64,000 nucleotides of DNA from Helicoverpa zea (Eukaryota > Arthropoda > Insecta > Lepidoptera > Noctuidae), in assembly GCF_022581195.2 (NCBI RefSeq), contig NC_061460.1, forward strand, positions 13,427,501 to 13,491,500. Reading direction: 5' to 3'. Both the position numbers and the translations under genes were made by a program. Under the pieces are notes generated by a model. That model worked only from the letters and a program-made list of their open reading frames with translations, had not been told where the DNA came from and made no database searches. This document shows, piece after piece, positions 18,237-29,222 of the stretch. Numbering within the stretch: position 1 is the first letter of the stretch; the number at the start of each line of letters is the position of its first letter.

Positions 18237-19583
18237 ATGAATTTAAAATTGCTTATATTCAGGGCGAGGTCTAGGGGAGTGCCGGTTTATTGTTGTTTAC
18301 TGCTATGTGTCTACTTAGTGTTGAAATATTTCTACTGGAGGCCGCTGGAGACCGAGAGCGTGCCGAAGCATCTGCGGGGATACCTCAAGTTTGCAGAAAA
18401 CTTTAAATTTCCGAGACACAAGCTGCGTGCGGCGGAGATCAAGCGGCTCAGCAGCCTTGTCGAGCTGCTCAACAACGAGCGCGAGGTGTTCCAGACGCGG
18501 CGGTACGGCGCGGTGCGCGGCGACACCACCACGCTGGTGGTGCAGGTGCACCGCGATGCCGAGCGCCTGCAGACCCTCATCGTGTCGCTCGCGCAGGTGC
18601 GCTACATTCACACCGTGCTCGTCGTCTTCTCGCACAGCTACTACGACAACAGGATCAATAAGCTCGTGGCTAGCATCACCTTCTGCAGGTACATGCAGAT
18701 ATTTTACCCGTATTCGCTCCAGCTGTATCCGAACAAGTTCCCCGGCATCGACCCCGAGGATTGCCTCAGCGTCCAGGGCAAGAGAGACAAGTACTGCAGT
18801 AACCGCGACGGTCGCCTCACGGAACACAAGCACCATTGGTGGTGGAAGGCTTGCTTCATCTTTAATAACCTGGATTGGTCCGACAATTTTAAGGGCACCG
18901 TTATATTCCTAGAAGAGGACAACTATGTTTTGCCGGATTTGTTGTACATGCTTCGGTACACGACGCGTACTCTGTCTTATCTCCAAGGAATTCATGTTAT
19001 GTCGTTTGGGAGGCCTTACGCGAAGTATTTAGACTATGACTTGCTTTCGGTGCTGGCTTGGCGACCACCTTTCGACAATGGATTGGCTTTCAATAAGACT
19101 ATCTGGCAGAAAATCATGGCAGTGTCGTCTTATTTTTGCATGTACGACGATGTCAGCTGGAGCTACTCGCTGCTGAACGCTTTCGGCAAGTTCCGCGCCG
19201 GGCGCGCCGACGTGGTGGCCACGGCCGCGCCGCGCGTGCTGTCCACCAGCATGTTCCCCAGCGGCCGCGCGGCGGTGCGGCAGATCAGCGCGTGGCTCGC
19301 TGATGCCAAGTTGTTTCCTGTTAATGTGAAGGCGGTGATGCTGTATGGCAGCAGCGGCAGAATAGACTCCGGCTCCAAGCCTCCCCCGTGGGGCAATGGC
19401 GGGTGGAGCGACATGCGGGACCACCTGCTCTGCTTGGATCCCCTCATGTCCACTACCACGGCCAACTTCAACGACCTGACGGCGACCTCCGACCCGCTGA
19501 CTAGCAGCACGTCAGCCGATTATCTAACTATTGCTCACCACAGGGTTAATATGTCCGACGCTGAAATTCGACATTTATTATAA
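18237..19583 (+). CDS. Divergent MGAT2-like (GT16) N-acetylglucosaminyltransferase, intronless
   Basis: A 448-residue type II Golgi membrane protein of the GT16 family. The family enzyme, MGAT2 (GnT-II), adds beta-1,2-GlcNAc to the alpha-1,6 mannose arm of N-glycans, using UDP-GlcNAc. Visible features are a short cytoplasmic tail, a membrane anchor at about 15-34 (VYCCLLLCVYLVL), a stem, LVVQVHRDAERL at 100-111, FSHSYYDNRIN at 131-141, LYPNKFPGIDPEDC at 163-176, KHHWWWK at 198-204, the acidic metal/nucleotide motif LEED at 225-228 and CMYDDVSWSY at 301-310. Length matches human MGAT2 (about 447). Two features are odd. Where MGAT2 has a metal-binding histidine after PRIF, this protein has PRVLS (S336), and family NRP at the UDP site is replaced by RDA. 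A Ser/Thr-rich tail of about 60 residues follows. I chose the start with CACAAAATGA context; an upstream ATG at 18102 would bury the anchor. It may be a specialised paralogue or a pseudoenzyme. Confidence 0.88.
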   Translation: MNLKLLIFRARSRGVPVYCCLLLCVYLVLKYFYWRPLETESVPKHLRGYLKFAENFKFPRHKLRAAEIKRLSSLVELLNNEREVFQTRRYGAVRGDTTTLVVQVHRDAERLQTLIVSLAQVRYIHTVLVVFSHSYYDNRINKLVASITFCRYMQIFYPYSLQLYPNKFPGIDPEDCLSVQGKRDKYCSNRDGRLTEHKHHWWWKACFIFNNLDWSDNFKGTVIFLEEDNYVLPDLLYMLRYTTRTLSYLQGIHVMSFGRPYAKYLDYDLLSVLAWRPPFDNGLAFNKTIWQKIMAVSSYFCMYDDVSWSYSLLNAFGKFRAGRADVVATAAPRVLSTSMFPSGRAAVRQISAWLADAKLFPVNVKAVMLYGSSGRIDSGSKPPPWGNGGWSDMRDHLLCLDPLMSTTTANFNDLTATSDPLTSSTSADYLTIAHHRVNMSDAEIRHLL

Positions 19584-21150
19584 ACTATCAGATGACCCGC
19601 ATTGTCATTCACGTCACGTCGACTATGCTACTCGGGAAGTGTGTAGTTTTCAAATCAAAGAAATATGTAATTTTTCAAATCGCTTCAGTAGTTTCGGAGT
19701 CTTGAAAAAAAAGTTTGACATTAGTATATATTTATTACCCAATATGTATTGCATAAAATGTTATGACTATCTCTGGTGACCTGAATGCATGCAATACGTG
19801 TACGTGTGCTACTTTTACTAGGTAAAATTTTGTATAAACATATAATATGCGATCTACAATGCATTATTGTTTACAGGCAAGACCAATTGAGGGGTTAATC
19901 TTTTCTGAGGGTACATTACATTAACATTAAACATTGAGCAGCCTGTGCAAAGCTGTGTGGAGCTCTCGTTACTATTTAATGAAGGTGTGTGTAGTGTAGC
20001 ACTCACAAGGAGTAAAGCCTCGTGAGTTGAGTGCATTTAGTAAGTGTTCAGGAGGGGCGGGATTGCAGACTCGTTTATAATTTGCATGGGAGAGGGCGCC
20101 TGGGGCTGGCGGCGCCTGCTGGCTGGCTGCCAGCGCCGCTCGTGCAGTCTGCACCTTAGCTCCATCAACATAGTTCGGCACGTGTCTGCCTGTCCATCTG
20201 TATAGCTACGCTCTGACACGCACTTTACCTCAGATCACTGCAGTAGGTACGAGATGTCGGCGGAGTGCGTCATGCGGAGATGTCGCGTGCGTGAGCTCGC
20301 CAAGTAAACAGCAGACGTGTCAAGACGTTTGTGAAGGCGTGGGGCCCGCTCCTATTTACTTAAATAGTTCAATTAGTTACCCGCATTCGTATATGCTAGT
20401 GCACTTGCAATCATGATCATTGAAGTAATAAAAATCGTTGGAAACTATTATTCTATTTGTTAGTCTGTAAATGTAATTTATTTTTATAGACTTTCGTTCG
20501 TAGTTTTTGTATCTTGTTTTATTGCTCAATTATATACGGTATCAAGATCACCCTACAAACTTTTTTTTTGTTTTTAACTATGCAGCCGCCCGTATAAAGT
20601 GTTGTAATAAAAATGTTGCTAGTTTTACAGTACTATTGTGCTGTAGGCACAAAACGACTTTTTCCTGTTGTTCCAATATACAAGATTTTCATGCAGGTAT
20701 TATACAAAAATTGCAATACAGTCTCGTGCAGTCGAGTTGACCACTACATACATTGTGTGGCCACCACCCACCGGCCGTCGCCTGGTGTATTATCGCTTAC
20801 TAATTGTTCTTACATACATTGTTCAGCAATGGAGTTATTAGTAGCAAACAGGTCACCAACTGGTGCATACTAAAGGTTCGCCTGCTACGATGCAAGTGCT
20901 ACAACAATAATGGAAAGGAGTTAAGTTAGCTCTTCATTCAACATAATAAGTATTGATGAAAGATTGCATTCAAGACATACTTAGGCAGTTGGAGAGAGGA
21001 GGTAGGATATTAAATTCCGGAGAATGAAATTGTGGAGCTATTTGCAATAAGAGTAACCTCTCGATTTGTTCGCAGTAAGCGCGCGATGTTCAAAAATTCA
21101 AAATTATTTATTCATGTTATTACACGGGTTTGAAATGAAGCTTCATTATT
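19584..21150. other. 3' flank and intergenic DNA
   Basis: The glycosyltransferase stop is followed by AT-rich 3' UTR-like sequence. The first clear AATAAA signals are distant (about 20427), so the polyadenylation site is unclear. A GC-rich patch at about 20050-20340 (GGCGCCTGGGGCTGGCGGCG) stands out. No coding block is recognised. Confidence 0.45.
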
Positions 21151-21256
21151 AAAATGAGGTAATTACCGGCGGCGGACGCGGCAACTTGCTAAATGAACGG
21201 AGCTGGGCGCGACACTCGCACGCCACCAGGCCCGCCGCTAGCTGTTTGTTCGCCCG

Positions 21257-22300
21257 CGTGCAAAACTGATTATGCCGCCCTACGACTACATACGTTTTGT
21301 CAAAAAATATATAAGGGGGGGGGGGGCGGATCCAGGTGGTCCGGACCCCCCCCCGCCCATTCATATCCATCTTACTTGTCCAACAGAAAAAAATATGTAC
21401 ATGCACCGCTCTGATTGCAGAAAACCCACCTACTTTTGGATAAATAACTATTGCAATACATAACATACATTACACATAACTTTTTATTTACTTGAAATGT
21501 TCAGAGTAACCTAAGCCCTAAGCAGTCCTGGGTTAGCCCATAAGCAAACTAAGCAATTGCTTAGGGCATCAATGCAGTGCAATCATTACCCAAGTGGCCC
21601 CTATGTATTGAAAGATTGTGATTAACTTAAACTAACGCACTTAAATATCTATAACAATGTTTAAAGTCAGTAAAATACGTTATTTGGTGGTTTTCCCGTT
21701 GAAAAATTATAAGACACTTTCCATATGTAAGCAAGCGCGAGCGGAGCGAGCGCGAAATTTTTATTTTTAAAGGATACAAAACAAATAAAAATCACTGTAA
21801 ATTAATAAAGCAAAGAAGTGAAATTCATGAAGTGAACATATCATAAAAAGCCATAACGGACGTGCGCGAAAAATGTTTATTCGGAATTGAATGCCTCAAC
21901 AATTAAACAAAGATAAAATGCGATATCTGACATGGAGCCGCGAGCGCAGCGAGCGCGAATTTTTTTGGGGATGCAAAGGGTGAAACAGTCAAAATTGATA
22001 GGAGACGACCAAAGCTAGGGCGGCTTTTTCCGAAATTTTATTGGTTTAATTTTGCCGCCCCCTAAATAGCATTTGCCCCACGCTACGCCACTGGTTGATC
22101 TTAAATCGTTTTTAAGAATCTTTAATTTTGAAAATGTCCTTTCAACAGATGTACCTAACTGAAACCGGCAGTATAAGTAATATTCTTAGCGCTATTGCTG
22201 AGTTCGGAAATATTGAAATCAAATCATTACTAAAAAGATATTGTATTTTTTAAATATTACGTGATAACTCGCTAGATTTGCCGCCCCCTAGGAAGTGCCG
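21257..22300. repeat. Transposon-derived block with G-run and GCGCGAGCG motifs
   Basis: The block is bracketed by similar TGCCGCCCT / TGCCGCCCC sequences (about 21270 and 22278). It contains a 13-G run at 21315-21328, a GGACCCCCCCCCGCCC stretch, two copies of a GCGCGAGCG(G/C)AGCGAGCGCG palindrome-like motif (about 21735 and 21940) and GCCCCACGCTACGCCACTGG. Such motifs are familiar from lepidopteran interspersed repeats. No coding remains. Confidence 0.5.
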
Positions 22301-23273
22301 CCCGCGTGCTGTGCACGCGCTGCACGCCCGCTTACGGCGGGCCTGCACGCCACACGGTGCCTGCTTATAATGAGGCGCACGATGGCGTGTCAGATCCACA
22401 TTACGCGCTGTGTGGCTCCACTCTAACGGCTACATCCACTATCGGCTGCCGACTATCTAGCCGCGAGCTTAGGGCGCCTTGTTTCTGTTTCCACTCGCCT
22501 ACTCAGATGTTACTTGTAAGTACGAATGCAGTTTGAGTGGTGGAACGTTAATTGTCGGTGGTACCTGCGGCGTCGCGTGCCGCCTCGCCACGGGTGCTAG
22601 GTACCTGCTCGCGCTATTGGTGTCCAGCGTGGCGTCAATGTGCACTCCGTGTCGCACCTTCACACTGAGGAATTACTTACATTCAACTAAATGTACCTCG
22701 CGTTGTCACTTGCATCCTAAGAAAGCCTGGGCGGCTTTAAGACATTGCAGTGTATTAGAGTTATCTATTTTGTGGTTCCCCATCAATATCTTCATATGTA
22801 TCTAAACCATTCGACAGGTTCAGACAGAATGTTTTTGCCAGACAGAAGAATAGGAAGTTAGTATAGAGTTGTATATTAAAGTAAAGGAATGCGTAGATCT
22901 GTAGATTGCGGGTGCTCGTAAATATGTTATTGAGGCAAATATTCAGTTTTACGATGTACAACTTCTTAAGTTACCGTGTATCTAGTCTTATTATTGTTTT
23001 ATTTCCCAATCGACATATAAATGTTCATACTGGTTTGCATCATAAAAGCTCTCGTAAAAGGTTTGGTTATAAAAAGTGCAAACTCTCCGCCTATTTGTAT
23101 GTTATGTGTATTCGTTATTAGAATGTTACTGGGTTTTATTAATCGGACCATCGGCCCTTCGTGAGAGCTATAAAACCCCCAACCTTATGTTATTTTACAC
23201 GCTATCGCTTACATACTTGTAAGTATTCGCTTATATAACGTTGTGTAAGATATTAATTGACGCAGTTGTACAC
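22301..23273. other. Non-coding DNA before the minisatellite
   Basis: GC-rich from 22301 to 22740, then AT-rich. Open frames are short and unlike known proteins. No RNA gene is recognised. Confidence 0.4.
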
Positions 23274-23913
23274 GATTGTCGAGTGACCTGTGATTGTCGA
23301 GTGACCTGTGATTGTCGAGTGACCTGTGATTGTCGAGTGACCTGTGATTGTCGAGTGACCTGTGATTGTCGAGTGACCTGTGATTGTCGAGTGACCTGTG
23401 ATTGTCGAGTGACCTGTGATTGTCGAGTGACCTGTGATTGTCGAGTGACCTGTGATTGTCGAGTGACCTGTGATTGTCGAGTGACCTGTGATTGTCGAGT
23501 GACCTGTGATTGTCGAGTGACCTGTGATTGTCGAGTGACCTGTGATTGTCGAGTGACCTGTGATTGTCGAGTGACCTGTGATTGTCGAGTGACCTGTGAT
23601 TGTCGAGTGACCTGTGATTGTCGAGTGACCTGTGATTGTCGAGTGACCTGTGATTGTCGAGTGACCTGTGATTGTCGAGTGACCTGTGATTGTCGAGTGA
23701 CCTGTGATTGTCGAGTGACCTGTGATTGTCGAGTGACCTGTTGATTGTCGAGTGACCTGTGATTGTCGAGTGACCTGTGATTGTCGAGTGACCTGTGATT
23801 GTCGAGTGACCTGTGATTGTCGAGTGACCTGTGATTGTCGAGTGGACCTGTGATTGTCGAGTGACCTGTGATTGTCGAGTGACCTGTGATTGTCGAGTGA
23901 CCTGTGATTGTCG
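23274..23913 (+). repeat. 18-bp minisatellite, 35 copies plus a partial
   Basis: The unit GATTGTCGAGTGACCTGT is repeated 35 times, followed by 8 bp of a next copy. The copies appear identical by eye except for two single-base insertions: an extra T at 23742 (after copy 26) and an extra G near 23844 (in copy 32). Because 18 is a multiple of 3, the array gives an open frame of repeated DCRVTC hexapeptides. I see no codon-bias, start or neighbour evidence that this is translated. Confidence 0.97.
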
Positions 23914-26900
23914 GAAGAATGTTGTCTTATACTTTATAATTACCTAATTGTAAACTTTTTAATGGAATAGCTATAAAACAACATAATAATTATGTCTTTT
24001 TCTGAGCATGAAATATCTAGCATTCATTTATACAAGTAGGAAACAAATATGACTGCGATTGAAAATATGGATGGTGTTTTTAGGTGTTATGCCTTTCGCT
24101 AGTAGTCGTCATTAGAATACAGGATGAAAGATGTCGTCGTGGCGAGCTTTGAGCGCGCCCGCTAATGAGGCGCGATTACGCATTCAGTGGGAGGCGAGCG
24201 AGCCCAGTTATGAATTCTTTTCTCGAGTTGTTAGTGCGCCACTGCCGCGCCCCTGCCGCGCCACCGCCACGCCGCGCCGCGCCGGGTGCATGACGCGAGC
24301 GCACGCGGCGCGCCACTTCTATGTATACGCTTGTAAGTGGTTTTCTCTACTTTATTTAGCCATGTGTTTACAGCAGAACATTCGGTTTACAATTAAGCAG
24401 TTTTTTAAACGGTTTTATTATTGTTTTATTTTTATCTGGGACACAGGACACAGAAAAGCTTTTGATTGATTTCCCCCGGAAAAAGAACGTGCTTCGTTAA
24501 AAAATAAAATATACAGGAAAAAACTCTTCTCAAAGTTCTTTTAATACTTATATATAATATTTGGTTGGTATTCTTTCCCGTTTTTAACAGACTTACGAAT
24601 TTTCTGTATAAGTAGGAACCTACTAATGTCATTGCCTTTGCACTGATCAGTTGATCGCCTCAGCTCTTAACTAACACCGCAGTATTCACGAAGGCAACTA
24701 ATTAAATTGAAACCTTTTCAGATATCACTCTTTAAGTTGTTATTGAGGAGGAATACATTATAGATTCAATATTACCGACACGAATATATCCTTCTGTCTG
24801 TTTTGTAGCATAAATTAAGCAGTCCGCTTATGTCTGTAAGTCTACATAGCATATCGGACAAATACCTTTCCGTATGTAGAATTGTTCCTTACATAGAATT
24901 AAGTGCTTTTATAGCTAAAGTATTGAAAATCTGTGTAAGCATATCCTCGCGTACAACGGGTGTACGAGTCACATGAGTAGTCCAGGTAAACAGATGTCCC
25001 GACAAATCACCTTCACCCTTAAGACCTATTCACGAGCACGCGTTCACGACACGGAAGTAGTATGGCGGACGCTCTAACGCGCTATAAACTATCCACAAAT
25101 TACGTTTTTCAATGTAATTACAAAAAAAAAAAAACGATTTCATTTCGCACAAATCATCAATAAATAAAGCTCTGTGCCAGTCGATGCCATGCCAAGCTTT
25201 TTTGCCGCGCCGCCGCCGGGCGATCGTGCGTTAACTGTACGTACATGTGAAGGATCTAGCTCGGCACGGAGCCGTGCCGTCTATACGACAACCATATGGG
25301 TATGAAAAGGCCCTTATATCCTCTAAACTAAATCAGCAATTACAAAAGCGGTCTCGCGTGCAAACAGATTACCGAGCGAGCTGGCTGCCCGTGCCCGCGC
25401 CGCTAGTATAGCGCGTCGCACGCTCACACGCTTCGCTTTCCACTCGCTCGAGTTCAAAGAGGCACCAAGTGAAGGACTAGTTCCATCAGAACAAATATCT
25501 ACACACCGTTAATTATATTGAATAGAGACTTTATGTGTATGGTTTTAAGGTTATTCTTGTGTTGTATGACATGTTACAGTCAGGTGCGCGGAGATATCGC
25601 TCGGAATTTCATTTCGTCTGAGTACAGTCAGCAGTCGACAGGTTTTGCAGCACGATTCATAATGTGTATCTATGTCTGCAGATTGAACTATATTCGCTAG
25701 GTTTTGTTATATTTCTTTATCGTTTCTGTTTTTTCTTCCAGGTAAAGTAATTAATGGATTGTGTGTTTGTATTAAACATATGTATACTGATTGGTCATAG
25801 TCACCACTCTTGAGGAAGTCGATGCCCCCGGAGATGTCATTGTCCCGGAGGATCATGGAATGTGGCACCTATGGAGCCTTCTAATAGAACTACACAAAGC
25901 TTTGCTCTAAGTTACTAAAGAGTGGCAAAGAATGACTGAGGTAAAATATTGTTTCACCCGTACCAAACTAAGTAAAATGCATTTATTTGACAATCAGACA
26001 AGCTCGAAAGCACATATGGGAATAATAAATATCGCAAGGTTCCATAAAACATAATAGATGCGAGTTGAAGCTTCTAGTCGTTCCGTACTCAGTCATGTTC
26101 ATTCGTTTGCTTCAAACAAAGTTGCGAGCCCGCGTCGTGCTCGAGCTGTTTTGCTGTCGTCCATTACCCGGACGCGTTCAATTTACATTCCGTATCACCA
26201 TATCTCATAGTGAGTGTAATGTAGCAGCTATTTGGCCAGTTTCCATCTCCTAAATCATGATCAGACAACTTAGCTGCGGGCTCCGGTAAAATCTCGGGAC
26301 ATCGGTAAAGTGATTGCGAGGCCGCCTGCGACCATTACCGGCACAATCCGATTGCGTCTCTCCCACTGCGAACAGAAAAACCGTCCGCCGGCGTCCCCGG
26401 CCACGCGCCGCGCCGTGAATATTCATGCGCTAGCCGCCGCCGCCGTAACGTCCTGCCGACGACTTTAATCATTTGTTTGTTAATCGAACTTCGATGTCGA
26501 CATTGTCACTCGTACACTTTGTAATCTGTATTTCCACCGCACGGTAAATTAGGCCATTAAAATGATTATGTGAATCATAAAATGCTAAAGAGAGGTCGTA
26601 TACCTAGACTAACGACTCAGACGTACGGAGCGCAGCATCGCGCGGGAAAATGTGCATCTTTATTCATAGACTATTGCATTTTATACCTCACGCTGAAATG
26701 TTCCTACGGCAACAGAGTTGTAGATGAGGCACATACTCGCATGTACATATTATGATAGCGAGGAAACCGTCTTAATATCACCTTTAGGTAGGAAGAAAAA
26801 ACTACTAAATCGAAGTTTTTAAATATTCTCCTTGCTACCAGAATCTTATGAATCCTGTGACCCCTTATTATATCAAGAGCCATTTTGAGTTTGTCACGTA

Positions 26901-28919
26901 TTCAGGATTCAAGATAGGTCATCTTCTGTCATCAGAAACCTAAAACAGAATATACCAGTGCAGTCCACATCATGTTATGACAAACCCTTCGCTGTACATA
27001 CGAGCCACTCGCCTAGGGAATGCACTGCCACTGGCAATAACACGCGCACACTCAACGGTCATCTGAAGAAATTGTTTTCAGCGATAAGACCGCCCATTGT
27101 ATTAACTTGTGAACTACGCCTAATAGTGCAGTGCCTCGCCACCGAGTCCCGCGGCGTGAGAGACGGATCCATTCAAACAGCGCATTATGAATTTGTATTT
27201 ATCCCGCGCTGTCGGCAAACTTGTGCCGATCCATCACTGATACTATACTCCACACACACTCCATCGACTAGAGAAGGCCCACAACCTGTTCGTAAAAAAA
27301 GAACTATTTCAATAAATTGAGTATCGAGGATTAAAGAGTTGCAAGGGACAAATGTTACATAAAGATTGTAAACATTATGTTTATTGAATAGTGGTACTTC
27401 TGTCTGTACTTGGCACTCGGCAGGGCATTGCTGCAACAGTCGCGGCGCGGCTTCTGTTCATAATTTGTCGGTTACACAGATACGTCACAGTCCTCATACC
27501 GGACTTCATAATTATAAACTAAACATCAAATATTATATAAGAGATACAGTCATATATTATAAGGGGTACAATACATATATATTAAACGGATGGTTAGTTA
27601 GCGTTGATACTTAGATTTTATATGGTTTTCTTCGCACTACTTTTAAATCATGATGAAGCTATTCTGAAAGATCAAACATCGTAGGGCTAATAAGTATAAA
27701 CACGCAACACTAGAGAATGTGCTATATTGTTGTAAGTGGCTGTGTGCGCGCTTATTAAATACAAAGCTAATGAATTCTGGGCGCAGTTAATGACATGAGA
27801 CGGCGGTGTATCAACAAGGAGGTGCCTATTAGCTGTACTTAGTCAAATTCATTAGTTGTAACAAGTAGCCGCACTGCCGCCGTCTGCCTGCGGGGCGCGG
27901 GGTGCGGGGCGCGGGGTGCGGGGGGCGTGTGATGTACTGCGATACGATACGTAGAGAACTAACTTGGTGTTTCCAGGTACATTCAGAACTGTGTCCTCAA
28001 ATGCATGATTGAGTTTAATCAACTGAAATTTATAATGTTTTCGTCGAATTTCATCTATCCGCGAAAAATATTAATTTTACTCAAACTTAGTGCTCCTAGT
28101 AAAATTATAGCTAGCTAAGTAATATAATAATAATCTTAGGCTTTTTGATTCCTTAAATTATACATCAATATCCATTCGGCATTCCCATCGCCTAGTATCA
28201 GCAACAGCCTACAGGTACGAGGCACAGGCTCCCGCATGTACATGTGAAGCGCGTAGTCTGTGCGAGCGCGGACGAGCCGCACGCCACGCAAGATTAAAAG
28301 TCAAATTGATTTTGGATCGGAAACCAATTCCATAGCATTAGTAATGTAACAGTGTAACATGTTTTTAAATAACAAAGGATTTGTTGTAACAACGAATATT
28401 CATTTATTGAAGTATAACGTGACGCGAGCGCCGCATGCCATGTACTGACACGACACGGTGCAGCTGTTTTGATTTATATCATCCATTATATAAAGTTAAA
28501 ATGCTGAATGTGTAAGAAAAGTCGTTACAAGTAGGCCATACAAAGTGTTGTAATAGATGTGTATGTGTAGTGTCCGTCGGTGAACGTGTCGCGAACACTG
28601 ACACTCTGTGAGGGCGACACTCAAGCACATAGTTATAGACTATCTATCGTAACCTGTGAGTATAGTAAACGAGAGCAGTTGTAGATCTGCGACTACTAGT
28701 CGCCGCGCTGCGCCGACATAATTAAACGATATGTATAAAGAAGATATAAGAACGATATAATAAAGTTAGTGCTGCCGTGTGGACTTAATACTCACCGTTT
28801 ACATGAACTACAATGTACTGGAATATTGCTTGATAATGTTACACTATTGTGTCGGAAAAGTCTGGTTAGTATGTCTATTAAGTGTCAGCTAATTCAAGTG
28901 CAGAACTGTAGCAAACTTT
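23914..28919. other. Gene-poor region with short GC islands
   Basis: AT-rich DNA alternates with GC-rich islands at about 24130-24310, 25020-25450, 26280-26470, 27110-27260, 27850-27930, 28240-28300 and 28560-28720. Long AT-rich or homeodomain-site-like words such as TTAATTAC and CATTAATTA recur. No exon is recognised with confidence. One possible coding scrap at 25796-25909 is described under findings. Confidence 0.45.
27890..27926 (+). repeat. G-rich tract, potential G-quadruplex
   Basis: CGGGGCGCGGGGTGCGGGGC followed by GCGGGGTGCGGGGGGCG: five runs of at least four G separated by 3-base loops. Confidence 0.75.
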
Positions 28920-28957
28920 AATTTATTATTTATTATTTATTATTTATTATTTATTAC
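28920..28957 (-). repeat. 7-bp repeat tail of LINE D
   Basis: Five tandem copies of TTTATTA (plus strand) form the 3' terminus of the element. CR1-type LINEs end in short tandem repeats instead of poly-A. Confidence 0.85.
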
Positions 28958-29222
28958 ACTCTGGAGGACTTACAGCTTAAACTAACTAAAAATAGAAGCC
29001 AACCTAAACTACGGAAAGCCAATTACAAGTCCTCACGTATAGCAACAGACTTACAATTAAGAAGTGAGCATATCAATATTTACACAGTCATTACAGCTTA
29101 TTAAACAAGTTAATTGCAAGGATCAATTAGTATTAACTAGAAACCTTTAGTTAACAAGCAAAAAGTACTAAATAATAAAAATATTATAAACATTTCTAAA
29201 AACTAGGGAAACAATCAAAATG

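Noticed and set aside
18315..18912. Long open frames on both strands across the glycosyltransferase (173 codons each)
   Set aside because: They are shadows caused by GC-rich codons of the MGAT2-like gene; no domains, and the true frame is clear.
23241..23744. 167-codon open frame of DCRVTC repeats as a Cys-rich protein
   Set aside because: It is fully explained by an 18-bp minisatellite; the frame ends at a one-base insertion, and there is no independent coding support.
23274..23913. CRISPR-like array
   Set aside because: Units are contiguous 18-mers with no spacers, in a eukaryotic context.
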